Of a DNA stretch of 64,000 nt, positions 35,869 to 47,993 are shown piece after piece (the first letter of the stretch is position 1; every line of letters begins with the position of its first letter). The position numbers and the translations under genes are program-made. The DNA is from Lojkania enalia (taxonomy: Eukaryota > Ascomycota > Dothideomycetes > Pleosporales), in the NCBI GenBank assembly GCA_010094045.1, contig ML986742.1:15833-79832 (forward strand), read 5' to 3'. A model generated the notes under the pieces. That model was not told where the DNA came from. It saw nothing but the letters and a program-made list of their open reading frames with translations, and did no database searches.

Positions 35869-37494
35869 CTATCGGCCATGCGGCCCAAACAGACCCCTTC
35901 GTATCCGATCACTTAGTCCACCGGAGTGCCCTGCCTCCTCGTCCTGCGAGGACTGGGCAGATGCTTCTGGTTCACCGTGTGCGCGGCCGTGGTCGGGAGG
36001 CGGGAAGATGAAAGGATGTTGTGGTGTGCCGTCGCCGGTGAGGAGGAAGGAGCCGGACATTTGGGCGTTTGGATCTGGGTTCTGGTGCTGGTTTGCGTTC
36101 GCATTTGCGGCGGATGCTGAGGCTTCAGCGGCGTTCGATGGAGCAGCATTTTGAGGATTCGGCGGTTGATTTTGGCCTTGGGTCTGATTGGTTTTTGTGA
36201 TGCCTTGCCGGCAGTGCGGACAAGTGTCGTGCTCGCCCAACCAGGCCGCCACGCAGGCATGGTGGAACCAGTGTTTGCATGGTAGCTCCGACACTTCGTC
36301 TCCCAGATGCACTTCCTCCATACAGATGCTACACTCGGCGCGGCCCTCCGAGCCCAGCATATCCGTCGATACTTTTTTGCGGTGCAGCGAGTCGATGGCT
36401 TCTTGGGAGGCCGGGCCTGGCGCATTGGACGTGGACGTCTGCTCCATGAGCTGTGTGATTACGTGGTCTAGTGCTTCTTGCGAGAATACGAAGTCGCCGG
36501 CTTGAGCGCTACCGGGGTTCATGAGCTGGGTGAGGAGGCCGAAGAGTGGGTTTATGGTGTGCATATGCGGTTGGCCATCCGGGCCTTGGTGAATGACGCC
36601 GGCCGGTTCGCCAAAGGCGGCCATGATGCCTATTACCATGCTGCCATACCAGTCAGAAATTTCATACAGGAAAAGAAATAGGACTACGTACTTGTTTATA
36701 TCGTCAACAGGTACGGCATGGGGTCCAGGGTTGTTGGGATCGCGGGGCATCAACCGGGCTCCAGATGTGTAGTGGAATCTATGTCCGCCGGGGGGGATGC
36801 CAGGGCCAGGGCCAGGACCAGGACCAGGACCAGGACCCGGACCCGGGCCCGGTTGCGGCGGCCGGTTGTCTGGAGTATCATGCCCTTCTGTAGTCTGGCC
36901 ACGATCACCCTGACCTTCCTGGCCTTGTTGTGGCCCCCGGTGGCCCCCTATTATTCCGTTCAGCATGCTAGCAAAGCCGCCCAGTAGACCCGCCCCACCA
37001 TCACCCCGCCCCAGCTGCTGTGGAGAGAAGGATCGGTGGATGGTGCCCGTCACTGCGAATCTGCCTGGCCCCAGCCTCTGAAAGTGAAATCCGTCTATAT
37101 CGTCTTCGTCGGGGTCTCCAGGATCCCGAAACGGATTGTGGTGGTGGAGCGGGTGCGGGCGAGGGTCGTCGTCGCGGTCAGGCATAGGCTCGTGATCGTC
37201 GCCGTGGCCGTGCATAGCCTCCTCTCGCGGGTCATTATTCTCTTCGATCTGTAGGGTTCAAAAGTTAGCTAGGCTATCTGAGACATGCGTGCAAGCTGCG
37301 GTCTCGTAGCGTGGGCTGAGGGCCTAAGGAGTGTCTGAGCTTACAATTTCTGTGAAATCCGACCCGCATTCTGGACATGTCAGACCGTGCTGATCCCTAT
37401 ACCATTCATCGTGGCACTCGTGGCAAAACATCATGTCTCGGTGCGCAGGCGTCTGGGTCGCCGTCGTCTGCGGCGGGCCGCTTGGTTGATCCAT
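35869..37494 (-). CDS. RING-H2 E3 ubiquitin ligase, RNF126/RNF115-like (492 aa, 3 exons)
   Basis: Exons 37494-37345, 37248-36692 and 36640-35869; introns of 96 and 51 bp. The first exon carries an N-terminal zinc ribbon, Cys24, Cys27, Cys40, Cys43 in MFCHECHDEWYRDQHGLTCP, which in RNF126/RNF115 binds ubiquitin or clients. The middle is Gly/Pro-rich with a (Pro-Gly) dipeptide run encoded by a 6-base microsatellite at about 36800-36855. The RING-H2 domain is at residues 339-379: CSICMEEV, then ELPCKHWFHHACVAAWL and TCPHC. A disordered Asn/Ala/Gln-rich tail follows. It should transfer ubiquitin from an E2 to misfolded or mislocalised proteins. Intron 2 has no in-frame stop and a length divisible by three; if retained it would insert a hydrophobic stretch (VVLFLFLY). 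The order zinc ribbon, linker, RING-H2 is that of the known animal and plant families. Confidence 0.9.
36800..36856 (-). repeat. Hexanucleotide microsatellite in the RING gene
   Basis: Tandem CCAGG/CCAGGA-type 6-base repeats encode the Pro-Gly run of the RING protein linker. Length is likely to vary between strains. Confidence 0.85.
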
Positions 37495-38529
37495 GACAGC
37501 GAGGTGTCGTGGGGAAGAGGTAATAGCGGAGAAGACGGATTATTAGGCACAGTCAAAAGAAATTATGAATACACTGGGTGAAGAGGCGCCAAAAAAAATA
37601 CAGTGTTCAGACTCTCACGAGGTAGTGTGAAAGGTTGGTGGTGAGCTCGGCGCGCGGTGCTATACAAGCTCGATTCGAACTCGTCATGCGCTTCGAGGCG
37701 ATGAAATGACCGGAGTGGCGCTGTGGCTGTAAGCGGGTGCGAATGCGGAAGATACAACAATCCAAGATGTAGGGCCTAGGGGGGGTGCCGGAGAGGAGGA
37801 TATGGGAAGATGTAGGTTTGGCGGCGACTTTTTGGATGACCTGTCACGGCTCACTTGTCACCCGGTGGAGTTGGCCATACCGTAGTCGTAGGTATCGTCG
37901 ATGCGATGATCGGACAGGGATTAGCCGACTCCGTTCCGAACACTATCTTGCGCTCTCTCTCTCTCTTTCTTTCTTTCTACTATACGCCAGTGCAGTCGGG
38001 GAGTGAAGGCTATCAAGCAGGATCCGTGTTCCTGTCTCTAAAAAGGTTCTTTGTCGTCTTTATTTGGCTGATAAAGCGTGATTGTATTTCCGTATGACTC
38101 TTCCGTTTGTACCGCCGCGTATGCAGCCGCCGTTCTTGTTTCGCTGGCCTTCCATTAGATTCGGTACCTGCTCTCCCGCATTACTCGTCCGCGGAAACCT
38201 TGGGCCCCAGCGCAATCTCATGCGTGGTTGATCGGTTTGAACTGCGAAGAGACGCAGCAGGACGTGCTCTTGCGCGAACGGTTCGGATCCTTGTTGTGAC
38301 TTGCAATAGGAAATACCACAGCAAGCATGTCCGAATACTCAGAATTACCCATGTCTACAGAGAGTCTGCCCGAACTTGAATACTATATATACAATCTAGG
38401 GTTTGCCCAGTAATCGATCCCAACGCCCATGCAAACCCTACCAACATCGCCCGATACCCTCGTCCACACCTCCCAATATCCACAGACGTTCCCTTTCACA
38501 TTTCCTTCTCTTCTCTCTACTTCCCCATC
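37495..38529. other. RING-gene promoter and Fis1 3' flank
   Basis: Tandem arrangement: promoter of the RING gene and 3' UTR of the Fis1 gene, both on the - strand. A CT-rich microsatellite (CTCTCTCTCTCTTTCTTTCTTTC) lies at about 37953-37976. No gene seen. Confidence 0.5.
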
Positions 38530-39162
38530 CTATCTCCTCCGCCCCCCTCTAACCAACAGACTCCCCACAATCCCTGCCGCGACCGCCAATCCACCCACAA
38601 TCGCCACACCCACCAGCCCCTCCCTCGCCACCTTATCATCAATCAGCCCCTTCAAGCTGCCCGCCTGCAAATTCGCCGGCTCCAGATCCAGCAGCAAATC
38701 ATTATATCTTCTCGCCTCGGCATAGTTCCCTAACTTGTAGTTGCCTAGGGCCAGGTAGTACAAGCACTCGCGTCTCCTTTCGCGGGAGTTTCTGAAGATT
38801 TCCGATAGTAGGCGGACGCCTTCTTGTTGCTCGGGCCGCGAGTTCGATTTTATGAGGCCCTGGGACAATATATTAGCCAATATGTACATATTCGGGTGTG
38901 GGACGGACGATCGAGGAGAGCAAGAGGAAAGCAGATGGTTGGGGAGCGCAGGAGAAAGGTGATGTTCATGTACATACCCAAGCGTAGTTGAATTTCGTCT
39001 GTAGCCCGACGTACTCTCCTTCCTTTTCGTACTGCGAGCGCAAGACCTGCAGTTCCTCTGGCCGGAGCGGTGATTCAACGTCCGCGGCGTCTGTACTTGT
39101 TAGCCGTTCATCCATTCTATCTGCTGGATTCCTGCAGACTCACAAGGGAGAGACGGCGACAT
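38530..39162 (-). CDS. fis1: Mitochondrial fission protein Fis1 (153 aa, 3 exons)
   Basis: Exons 39162-39144, 39090-38978 and 38859-38530; introns of 53 and 118 bp. A tail-anchored adaptor of mitochondrial and peroxisomal outer membranes that recruits the fission machinery (Mdv1 and Dnm1 in yeast). The N-terminus [20 protein letters not shown] leads to the conserved [15 protein letters not shown] motif across intron 2, then the TPR-like helices ([30 protein letters not shown]). A C-terminal anchor ([20 protein letters not shown]) is followed by the basic RGGRRR tail needed for mitochondrial targeting. Length matches the family. It is divergent to spc24, about 450 bases apart, so the two may share a promoter region. 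Confidence 0.95.
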
Positions 39163-39572
39163 GCTGAACGTCGTCTCAGCTCCGTTTCTTGCTCCTAGCT
39201 TACCGTTCGTCGAAAGAAATAGACAAGGGATTCGAGGAGAGGTGAACCGCAAAGGCAGAAATGTGCAGGCGGCAAGGCAAACTGCGTCTCGTGAATTTGC
39301 CCAGTGACGTACGCACGAGGGTTCGTTGGATTGGTCCAGTCGGTTGGTTGGTCGGGGTGTGGGCGCCACGCGTGGCTTGGCCGGTGGCGCGTACGTGCGG
39401 TTGGCCGGTTGCCGTGGTGAGTCCGGGCCAAGCCAAAACAACAACAGTTCCTGCCTCGTGAGCTACACCACACAACAACCACACGACATTGCCTTCCCAC
39501 CTCAACGTCAAACACCGCATATTTCCATTATCGAATCGTACAATCGCAATCAGGGAATCTCCATCCAGCAAC

Positions 39573-39608
<36 letters not shown>

Positions 39609-39614
39609 CACAAA
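39163..39614. promoter_or_regulatory. Shared divergent promoter of fis1 and spc24
   Basis: 450 bases separate the two start codons. A run of 32 A residues (39574-39605) ends just 9 bases before the spc24 ATG. Such poly(dA:dT) tracts commonly exclude nucleosomes. Its use here is an inference. Confidence 0.6.
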
Positions 39615-40272
39615 ATGCTCCTCGACGAAGACCCCGCCTCAGTACGTCTCTAAACCTACCCCCCTTTCCCTCTCCAACACAACGAACTAATTAACAACCC
39701 CCTAGCTAATCTCCCAATGCACCAAAAACTTCAAATATGATGGGGACCGTGACTCCCTCCTCCGCATCTCCGACTCCCTGTCCACCCTCTCCACCTTCCG
39801 CACCAGCCACCTCAGCACCCTGCAAACCACCCTCGCAAAGCTAACCCGCACCCACCAAACCCTCTCCTCACAGCACAACCTCACGCTCTCCGCCCACAAC
39901 CCGACGGACCATGCGTCTGAGATCCTGCGCCTCGATACCCAGAAATTCAAGATCGCGAAACAGGCCTCGGACCTCGATATTGAGGGCGAGAGGCTGGGCT
40001 CTGAGTTGGAGCGACTGACAGGCGTGCTGCAGGAGCTGGATGCCGAGGGCGTGGAAGGCGGGGAGAGGGATAGGGAACCGGCGGACGATGCGACGGTGTT
40101 GAAGTTAAAAGTGTATCGCGGGCTTGGGATTGAGGTCGAGGTTGATGAGACGACGGGTCTATATAAGAGGGCGGTGGTGAGGAATAGGGAGAGGGGGGAT
40201 GTGCATGTTGTTAGCATCGATGGGAAATTCGAGAGGAATTTTTATACGGATTATTTCTGGAGGACGATGTGA
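39615..40272 (+). CDS. spc24: Kinetochore protein Spc24 (197 aa, 2 exons)
   Basis: Exons 39615-39641 and 39706-40272; one 64-bp intron after codon 9. A subunit of the Ndc80 complex that links microtubules to the centromere; it pairs with Spc25. The start MLLDEDPAS-LISQCTKNFKYDGD is the typical fungal Spc24 N-terminus. Residues about 30-130 are a long coiled coil (LSTFRTSHLSTLQTTLAKL, then SDLDIEGERLGSELERLTGV). The C-terminal globular RWD-like domain is seen as LKLKVYRGLGIEVEVDE and NFYTDYFWRTM at the end. Length is normal for the family. The second spindle/kinetochore gene in this window besides stu1, but 6 kb away and probably not co-regulated. Confidence 0.94.
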
Positions 40273-40659
40273 GGAAGGAAGGCATGGATAGGGAATGCGG
40301 CAGGATGCTACCGGACAGACGAGCATAGTGTTGAGGTGTGTATGATAGGCGCGGGGCTTGGTTTCTAGATATCCTGTCTGGCGTTTTGGGGTTATGGCTG
40401 AACGTCTGTATAGGGATATATATCTACTTTCTATCGTAGATATCGGTGGAGAGGCACGTTAATGTTACATATGGTTACATCACTATACGCTACAGACTTG
40501 TTACATGCTTTCATCACCCGCGCAACTAGCAAACTGCCGCAAGCACTCGTCATTCAAAACATGGAAGCACGTCAAACCACATCCATCATTAAACCCTCAC
40601 CCAATCCCCAGGTCGCGCAAGACCATAACATCAACACAAAGATACAAATAGACATGCAT
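40273..40659. other. Convergent 3' regions of spc24 and the GYF gene
   Basis: Short region between converging genes; 3' UTRs only. Confidence 0.5.
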
Positions 40660-43600
40660 CTACCTCTTTCCACCCTTCTTCTTAGCAGCAACAACCTTGA
40701 AGTTACCCGTATCAAGTGGTCCCTGTTGCTGCTGCATGCTCTGTCCACCCTTCTTGGCAATCTCGCTCCAGCCCTTGTCAGCCGACTTCTGCTCAGTAGC
40801 AGCAGGAGCCGGAGTTCCCGTGGGATCAACAATGCCCTTGTCAGCCAGCTTACGCCGGCGAATGAACTCCTGGCCAAAGTGACGGGAATCAAGCGAGTCC
40901 GAGGCTGAATGTACAGACTCGACAATGAGCTCGAGGTCATTGGGGAAGACAAGAAGACTTGATACGAGTTCTTCGACTATATAAAGTTAGTGCACTGGCC
41001 AACTAGCAAAATTATGAACACCCACCATTGATGCCCTGTTTCAACACAGGCCGGAGCACTCCAACTGCCCACTTGCGGAACTCCTCTTCGGCGTTAGCCT
41101 TTTCAAGTTGGCCACCCATCGTCGTACTACGGGCGACAGTGGGCTTCTTGACCGCAGCAGGGAGAACGCCGCTACTCGTTGAGCGAGTGGCAGACGGCCC
41201 AGTCGGCGCGGCAGTACTAGGCGCCTTGACCTTGCCGCTTGCTCCGACCGTAGTCCAAGCTCCACCTTGAGGATTTGGCTGGTTAGTAGTAGGTTTGCCA
41301 GTGATATCAGCATACCTCTTCCCAGAAGATAAGCCTTGAGTCGAGCCTCCGAAAGCGGTTGCCGCACTTGCTGCCGCGGCTGCCGCCGCACGCTGCTTAC
41401 GAGCTTCTTCCTCCTTCTGGATCTGTTGCAGAGTTTTCTTCGCACTGCTAACTTGCGGGCCAGTGGCCTTGCCAGCAAGGGGCTTAGTCCATACAGACTG
41501 ATTCGTTCCGCCAGGTGTAATGGGCGAAGTGCCGCTCGCCCACGTCGAGCTCGACGGCAGACCTGGCTGTACAGCGGGGGACTGTGCCTGTGCCAGTAGC
41601 TCCTTTTCGAAGGCTTCGCGACGGGCAGCTGCAGCAACTGCCTCTCGTTCAGCAGCTTTGCGCGCCTCTACCTCTTGAATCTCTCTTAGGGAAGGGCCCT
41701 TGGGTGCTTCAGCAGGTTCTTTGGCCCAGGGAGCAATAGATGTGCTCGGAGTCTCTGCAGAGGGCGTCTCAGAGCGAGAGCGAGATTCAGTGGCCAGTGA
41801 GTCGGCAATGATTGGCTTCCTCTGGGCGGCAGGGGCTGGAAGCGGCGACTGAGAGGGTGGAGGAGGGAACGGATGAATGGTGGGCTCAGCCTTGGCTCGT
41901 GGTGATTGAATGGCGGGAGTTTGCTTAGCAGAAGCAGCCTTTTGGACCTGTTCCGTCAGAGACAGAGGCTCTGCCTTAGCGGCACCCTGTTCTACGACTT
42001 GTGCAAGGTGCTCTACTTCAGGAGACTCTTGCAATACTGGCTCCGATCGCTGCTTTTGGCGATCAGCAGCGGAGCCTTGAGGCTTTCCGATCACGCCTTC
42101 AGGAGGGTGTGCTGTGGACACTTGTTGATCAAGATCCGTCTGTAACCTCAGGTCTTGGAATTGCTGAAAGCGTTCTGCAGATGCTTGAGCAGCTTGTTGC
42201 TCATTCTGTGGAGCACGCTGGAGGACATCATGTTCCGCCTGCTCACGCTGTAGACGCGCGCGGTCATTGAGCATAGCGACGACCTGCTGAGGATGGGTAT
42301 TAGAATCCGGATGCTGCTGTCCAAAGGGCGCGGGCGCGGTACCGAAGGGGAGCTGACCAGTGCGGCCGAGATTGAGGCGATCCACCATGGCCGGAATATC
42401 CTCTTCCCTGATATTGCCAAGCATGTCCATTCCTGGGCCAATCGGCCCCAATCCTGGGACAGGAGCAGGTCTAAAGGTGTTGTCGAAGAGACCAGACCCG
42501 GCCGGACCTCCAGGAACAGATCCCTGAGTCGGAGATGGTTGATACCCTCCAGGTGAGGTGATACTTCCATAGCTTGGTTGGCTATGTAGACTATGAGCAC
42601 TGGAATGATGCTGAAGCTGATGGGGTAAAATCCCGTGTCCACCCATGCCCAGCTGCGCCTGCTTCGCAAGTGCTTGTTGTTGGGCGAGATGCTCCTTCTG
42701 ACGAGCCATGAGGTACTGCTCCTCCTGTTTCCTTCTCTCGAGAGCATTCTGCTGTTCTGCGGTCAATGTCGTACCGAAGCTAGGAAAACTATTCGCAAAT
42801 GGTGGTTGAGCGCCTGCAGTTGGCCCAGCACCTACACCCGCCCAAGCATTTCCAGGCTGAGTTGTAGGGGGACCGTAAGGAATACCAATTTGGGGAACTA
42901 AGAATGGCTCGCGCGAGTTGCCGATACGGCGGATAAGCTGGGCAAGAGGCTCGTAATCCGGATCTTCATATTTCTTAACTAGAAGCTCGGGAGAGAAAAA
43001 TCCCGCCTTGTACCAGTCATGCATCTCGAGACCGGTCCATGGGCCCTGGGTGTTGCCTTGAGGATCACGATAGATCCATCTCATTCTATCAGGCATGACC
43101 ATTGTTCGCTGTTGCGGTGGAGGCGGTTGGCTTGAGGCTGGGCTACTCACACTTGGAGCACCGGTCGAGGGAGTCGGTCGGGGTGGATTGACAGCAGCTT
43201 GAGTTGTAGACGCCATGGCCGAGGACTGCGCGGGAGCCGAGGACTGTGCCTGTCCAAACACAGAACTAACGGAGTCAGTCATGCCAGTATCTATCGGGCG
43301 CGCATTCTGGTTTCCACTATCAAGGCCTCCAGTATAACCATCGAATAATGCGCGACCCGTCCGGAATGGACTGCCTGTGTCACGGGCAGGTATAGTGCCT
43401 GCAGGAGCCTGGCTGCCAAAAGTTCCTCTACCAAAAGCACCAGTAACATTGTGTTGACGATCCCCATCTGCGGAGCCCTCATCAACGGACGGGCGATGCT
43501 GCTCGCCAGTACGCATTTGCTCCTGCATTGCGGTTGGGAAAAGAGACCCCAGCCTGCTAGTGCGACCAATAGTGCCGCTACCCCCCAGACCACTCCCAGA

Positions 43601-45738
43601 GCCGAAAAGGGAACTATTTCCCAATCCAGCCAGACTAGGCGATTGGAGCTCTCCAACAGATGCAAACATGCTATCGAACCCGCCACCAAGTCCTCTCTCC
43701 CTTACTGGAGTGCCGATAGTTTGTTGTCCCGATGGCCACGCAGCAGAGCCTCCCAAACCAGGGAGACCGCCGAGTCCAGGTAAAGTAGGGAAGCCCCGCG
43801 GGCCAGTGCTAGAAGTCTGGCTGCGATCACTCGCAGCTGTTTCGAAAGGTGCAGAAACCCGTCCAAGCCCACCGAGTCCGCCGAAATGATGCAGGCCAGA
43901 ATTATTCGAGGAATCAATCTGAAAGCTACCCATGCCAGGGTAATGAGCGTTTTGAATATCAGATCCCTCCGAATTATCATCATTACCATTCTTGTCATGC
44001 TCCGGGCTTTGATATGGATTGGTATCGGTGGGGCTCATGGGCTCGTGGCCTCCCTCAACACGGTGCTGTGGGGTTTGCTGGGAAAAATGGTCTCGGCCAT
44101 GAAATATGTCGCGGAGTCCAGTATTATCTGCGGTCATGCCAAATGCTGAAAATCCTGTATCATCATGTGGGTCTTGTCTGTGCGGAGTCGCAAAAGTGCC
44201 CATCCCCTGCGGGCGAGGAGGGCTCATGTCTTGTCCGCCGCCAAGAGCGGCACTTCCAGTTCGAAACTCATCGTCAGGAAACGGGTCTGTGTCGTTACTG
44301 GTCGGCCGATTGGATCGAACTTCCATCCATGAAGGGGACTGCCTAGAGGGTTCAACCTCACTCAATTTGCCAAGATTACTTATTGAGGGCTTCTCTTTAG
44401 CTCCCCTTTCCATGTCCTCGGCGCTACCCTTGCTCATTAAACCCTTGAATCTACTCTCCCCACGCATGCTGCCGAAGCCTGACTTCTTCTCAACCTGGGG
44501 ATTGACAAAGCTCCCAAAAGCACCCATCGGTGAAAATCCTCCAGCTTGGGATGTTCCAGACCACGAAGAGGCATTGGCGGGCGAATTGAGCGGCGCAGTG
44601 GTGGTACGCTTGAGACTCCCAAAAGGTCCGCCATTATCAGCTCCACCCTTCTCTTTGTCATGTTCCTCTACAGCTCCACCTAGAGCCTGCTCCTTGAAAT
44701 CGGTCCGTCGGCGAACCAGCGCCGGTGGTGGTGTGACGGTGTTGGACTCTTCCCGGGAGAATCTCGATGTCCCTGCAGGAGAAGCGAGCGAAGTCGACGG
44801 GAATGGATAAGATTCGTTCGTCTCGCGACGGCGGTTCCCAGGTCGAGTAGCTGTGGGCGACGACAGTCCATAAGCTGCAGCGCTGCTCTGGGAAATAGAT
44901 GTTTTCCGTAAGGAGAGACCTTCCTTGGGGGTGCCCTCTTTATTCGCGTTCTGTGTGGGAGGCTTCAGCGGCGAGTTGACTGAAGAGGCGAAGTTCTAAG
45001 GGAAAACATTTCCGGTCAACCATGCAACAACACAATCGAACATGGGCGTGGACATACCTCCTTCTCCTCTTCTGTCATATCTGTCAGGCCGAGAGGTAGA
45101 ACGTTTCCATCCCTGTCCCAGCACAAGTCCACCCCGCTCGGGCCATCCCTACCGTGGTCGTCTCGGCGGCCCCATGGCGCACTTGTGGACCCGTTTGTGA
45201 TATTTGGTTCCCAAGCACCAACGTAGAGGTCTGAGAGACCATCCTTAATTTCGTCCAAGTCCCGCTGCTCCCGGAATAGCTGCAGGAGCTGATCCCTTGA
45301 ATATCGGCTTTCGACAGAGCTACCATTGCGACTAGGTTGGGCGTGCGGCGGTACGTAGATGCCAGGATTTGTCGATGATACGCTGACTGCAGAGCTCGTG
45401 TCGCGAGGAGTGGCGGCGGCGGTCAAGCCTGAGATCGAGGTCGCATGTGATGGGCGTCGAAATGTTTGCGTCGCACCATTTGCTCGTCGAGCCCTAGAAG
45501 GTGGTAAGAATTTGTTCGCAGGCATTCTGATGGTTACAATGAATGATACGAGGCTAGAAGTGGGGATGTTGTAGTGTGATGTGGTGGCGAGGGAAGTGTT
45601 AGATAAAAGTTTCCATAGTGCGGTGCTGCGCTGTACAAGACGGAGATAGGAGGACAATACTTACCATTCTGCGCTCGAGTCTGGCCGCGACGAGGCGGCA
45701 TTGTTTCCGGCTGCTGCAGAGGCGAAAGTGGGAGCCAT
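40660..45738 (-). CDS. GYF-domain protein, Smy2/Syh1-like (1598 aa, 4 exons)
   Basis: Exons 45738-45665, 45493-45058, 44995-41026 and 40976-40660; introns of 171, 62 and 49 bp keep one frame. The start MAPTFASAAAGNNAASSRPD, joined across intron 1 to EWARRANGATQTFRRPS, is the usual beginning of filamentous-fungal GYF proteins. The GYF domain at about residues 805-860 reads WIYRDPQGNTQGPWTGLEMH, then WYKAGFFSPELLVKKYEDPD. It has the G-P-W-x(n)-W-Y-x-x-G-F-F core that binds Pro-rich PPGPhi ligands. The rest is largely disordered, Gln/Gly/Ser-rich, with a Glu/Ala/Lys coiled coil near 1250-1450 and a conserved helical C-terminus (FRKWAVGVLRPVLKQGINVEEL, then KKKGGKR). Yeast and animal relatives (Smy2, GIGYF) act in mRNA repression and decay or vesicle traffic; a role in translational repression is the best guess. 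Large single exon of 3970 bases. Confidence 0.9.
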
Positions 45739-47231
45739 GGCGACGATGGGTAGAGGCTGTCGAACAGGGAGGGTGCTGTCGAGGCCAGGGAAGAGTTGAG
45801 TGAAATAAAGCGGCAGCGACGGCGGCGGGAAAACAGGACGCGACGGCAAGACTGGCAAGGCTTTGGGCGGCGTTGGCCTGAAGAGACGCTGGTGGACGAG
45901 GAAGGGGGACACGTGAGGGCGTGGTGCGGCAGATGCAAAAAAAGGTCGTTGAAGTCGATGGACGACGGAGAAGGGGAGCTGTAGGTCTCGCGAATCCAGC
46001 AAATTGCATCTTGCCGGAGCAGGTCACGTGCTCGCGGCTCGATCTGCTTCCACATGGGGCTAGCCCGCTGCCTAATTTTCCTAGGTACTTAGGCACGCCT
46101 CCCGCCCAACAACGCGCTGACTATGTCAACGCGCGTTCGAGTGCTCCGCTGCCTAGGCCTCATCCACGATGCCACCAAAGAATTTGCAGTATTTTAGACG
46201 CGCTCGCTGCAGCCGCAGTCCCTTCTTCTCCCTACATATGCGATGGGGCACGCGCTGCACCCTTTGCCTTTCCTTTTCCGTCCCCTTTCGGCCACGCACA
46301 GCCGCTGCATGAACGTACCACACCCCAAACGCGACACCGTGCAGGACTCTCAACATGCGCAAACAGCGGATACCTACAACCATACTCCCGGCAGCATCAG
46401 TGCCAGTTTGTTGCTTATAGCCTGCTTCTGCTCACTTTTTGATCCTGTATTTAATCCAGCGTCGGGCATTGTCTATTTCTGGCTGCTTTCGTCCGGTTAA
46501 TGAACAATACCGGTCCGTCTCCAAGTAATTTCGCCCATGTTTCCATTGAATGGGATCATCGTCTCCGGAAGCTTTGTATCACCAGAAAATGTTTGCTGCA
46601 ATTTATCCCGCAGTCGTTTGCGCGCCCACCCCTCTCGTTTGCTCGTCCCTCCCATGTCCACAACGCATTAAAATCATCACAAGCCCACTAGTAAGAATGC
46701 AGCTTTGCGCTTCTTTCCTTCCAATTTTACAACTAGAAGTAAACGGCTTCTTGGCTTCGATTTCTCCCGGTCCAGTCGTTTCAGCGGTCACGTACATCAA
46801 GCAAAACAGGGAAGATTGCAGACACTGCCGCAAAGGTAGATCCCAAGTCACTTGATCAGCTCTATCGAGCAAGCTGCAGCCCTATAAAGAAACTCCTACA
46901 GCCTAACGCATTTGATGCCCCATTTTATCCCCTGTGTTACAAACTGCTTTCAAACAACCAGACATACACAGCTTCTTTCCTGGGCTGTGGTTTGGTTTGC
47001 TCTTCCAATTGTGTCTATTTCGATTCCCTCTCACACCACCCGTCAGTTGACGAATACTGTGCGGCTGGTGAAGCTTGGTGACCTCACTTTTTCTTCCAAC
47101 TTTGGGTCCTTCAGCTATCAAGCAGTCCAAACTCCTGGGCTGCATCAATCCACTCTAGGGATTCTGAGGATCGCCTGGCGCATCCTCTACAAAGAACGTT
47201 CCCGTTGGCCATTCTCTCCCCTGAATCCTCG
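45739..47231. other. Divergent promoter region, GYF gene and acidic-protein gene
   Basis: 1.5 kb between divergent starts. Contains several short frames on both strands that overlap each other; none convincing. A TCACGTGC E-box-like site lies at 46023-46030. Confidence 0.45.
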
Positions 47232-47993
47232 ATGCCTCCACCTCGTCGAGCTCAGGCCGGTCGGGACTTCGCTCCAGCCGCGTTCTTCAGAAATAATCAA
47301 ATGATACCCCTCTTTGCACAAAACGGTTATGGTTATGTGTCTTCTCAAAAACGCCACCGCTTCCACTACCGAGACCCCTACGACTCGGGCGAAGAGAACT
47401 TGCGGCGGAACCGCCAAAGACTCAAAGCAGAACTAGATCTCACGAAACAGCATAAACGAGCAGCCCGCACGCAAAGACCGAAACTAGGCATCTATGGCAG
47501 ACATCGGAGCATTCAGTTCCCTTCATTCGGTCATTACAGTCGATGGTATGAATACCCTCGCCCCCGTGCTCAGCGTTCCCCTCGAGCATATCGGTATGCG
47601 CCTTCGATCACTTCGCGAAGTACGAGGTTTTGGTCGTATCCTTATCGTTCGATGCAATCTTCCTTCGGGACAAGGTATTATCCTACACAATCCACCTATG
47701 CTCGGTGGGGTGTCCGTGGTTTCAGTCCTCGCAGGCACGATACGAGATTTTTCTTGCGTCGGCGGTCGTATGGTGATGAGGATTACGACGACTATGATGA
47801 AAATGATGATTTTGGTGACTTCGATGACTTCGACGACTTAGATGACGATGAAGCCTACTATGATGAGGGGGACGACCCCGATGACGACTACTGGTCAGAA
47901 GATGAGGACAGTTATCACTTAGATGACTACGATGATGAGGACTCGTATGCATCGACCTGGGGGCGGTCGTATCGCGGATTCGGCAGATTCTGA
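47232..47993 (+). CDS. Orphan protein with basic/aromatic body and acidic tail (253 aa)
   Basis: Single exon from ATG (MPPPRRAQAGRDFAPAAFFR) to TGA. The first 190 residues are Arg/Tyr/Ser/Phe-rich, with repeated R-x-x-Y and S-R-W-Y type patterns; residues about 190-245 are almost wholly Asp/Glu/Tyr (DEDYDDYDENDDFGDFDDFD and on), then a short Arg/Gly end. No signal peptide, membrane segment or known domain. The strong charge segregation suggests a self-associating or nucleic-acid-associated protein with an acidic autoinhibitory tail, but that is an inference. The Asp-rich part is encoded by GATGAC-like repeats, so its length may be variable. It could be a fast-evolving lineage-specific gene. 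The frame is open upstream without another ATG. Confidence 0.6.
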   Translation: MPPPRRAQAGRDFAPAAFFRNNQMIPLFAQNGYGYVSSQKRHRFHYRDPYDSGEENLRRNRQRLKAELDLTKQHKRAARTQRPKLGIYGRHRSIQFPSFGHYSRWYEYPRPRAQRSPRAYRYAPSITSRSTRFWSYPYRSMQSSFGTRYYPTQSTYARWGVRGFSPRRHDTRFFLRRRSYGDEDYDDYDENDDFGDFDDFDDLDDDEAYYDEGDDPDDDYWSEDEDSYHLDDYDDEDSYASTWGRSYRGFGRF

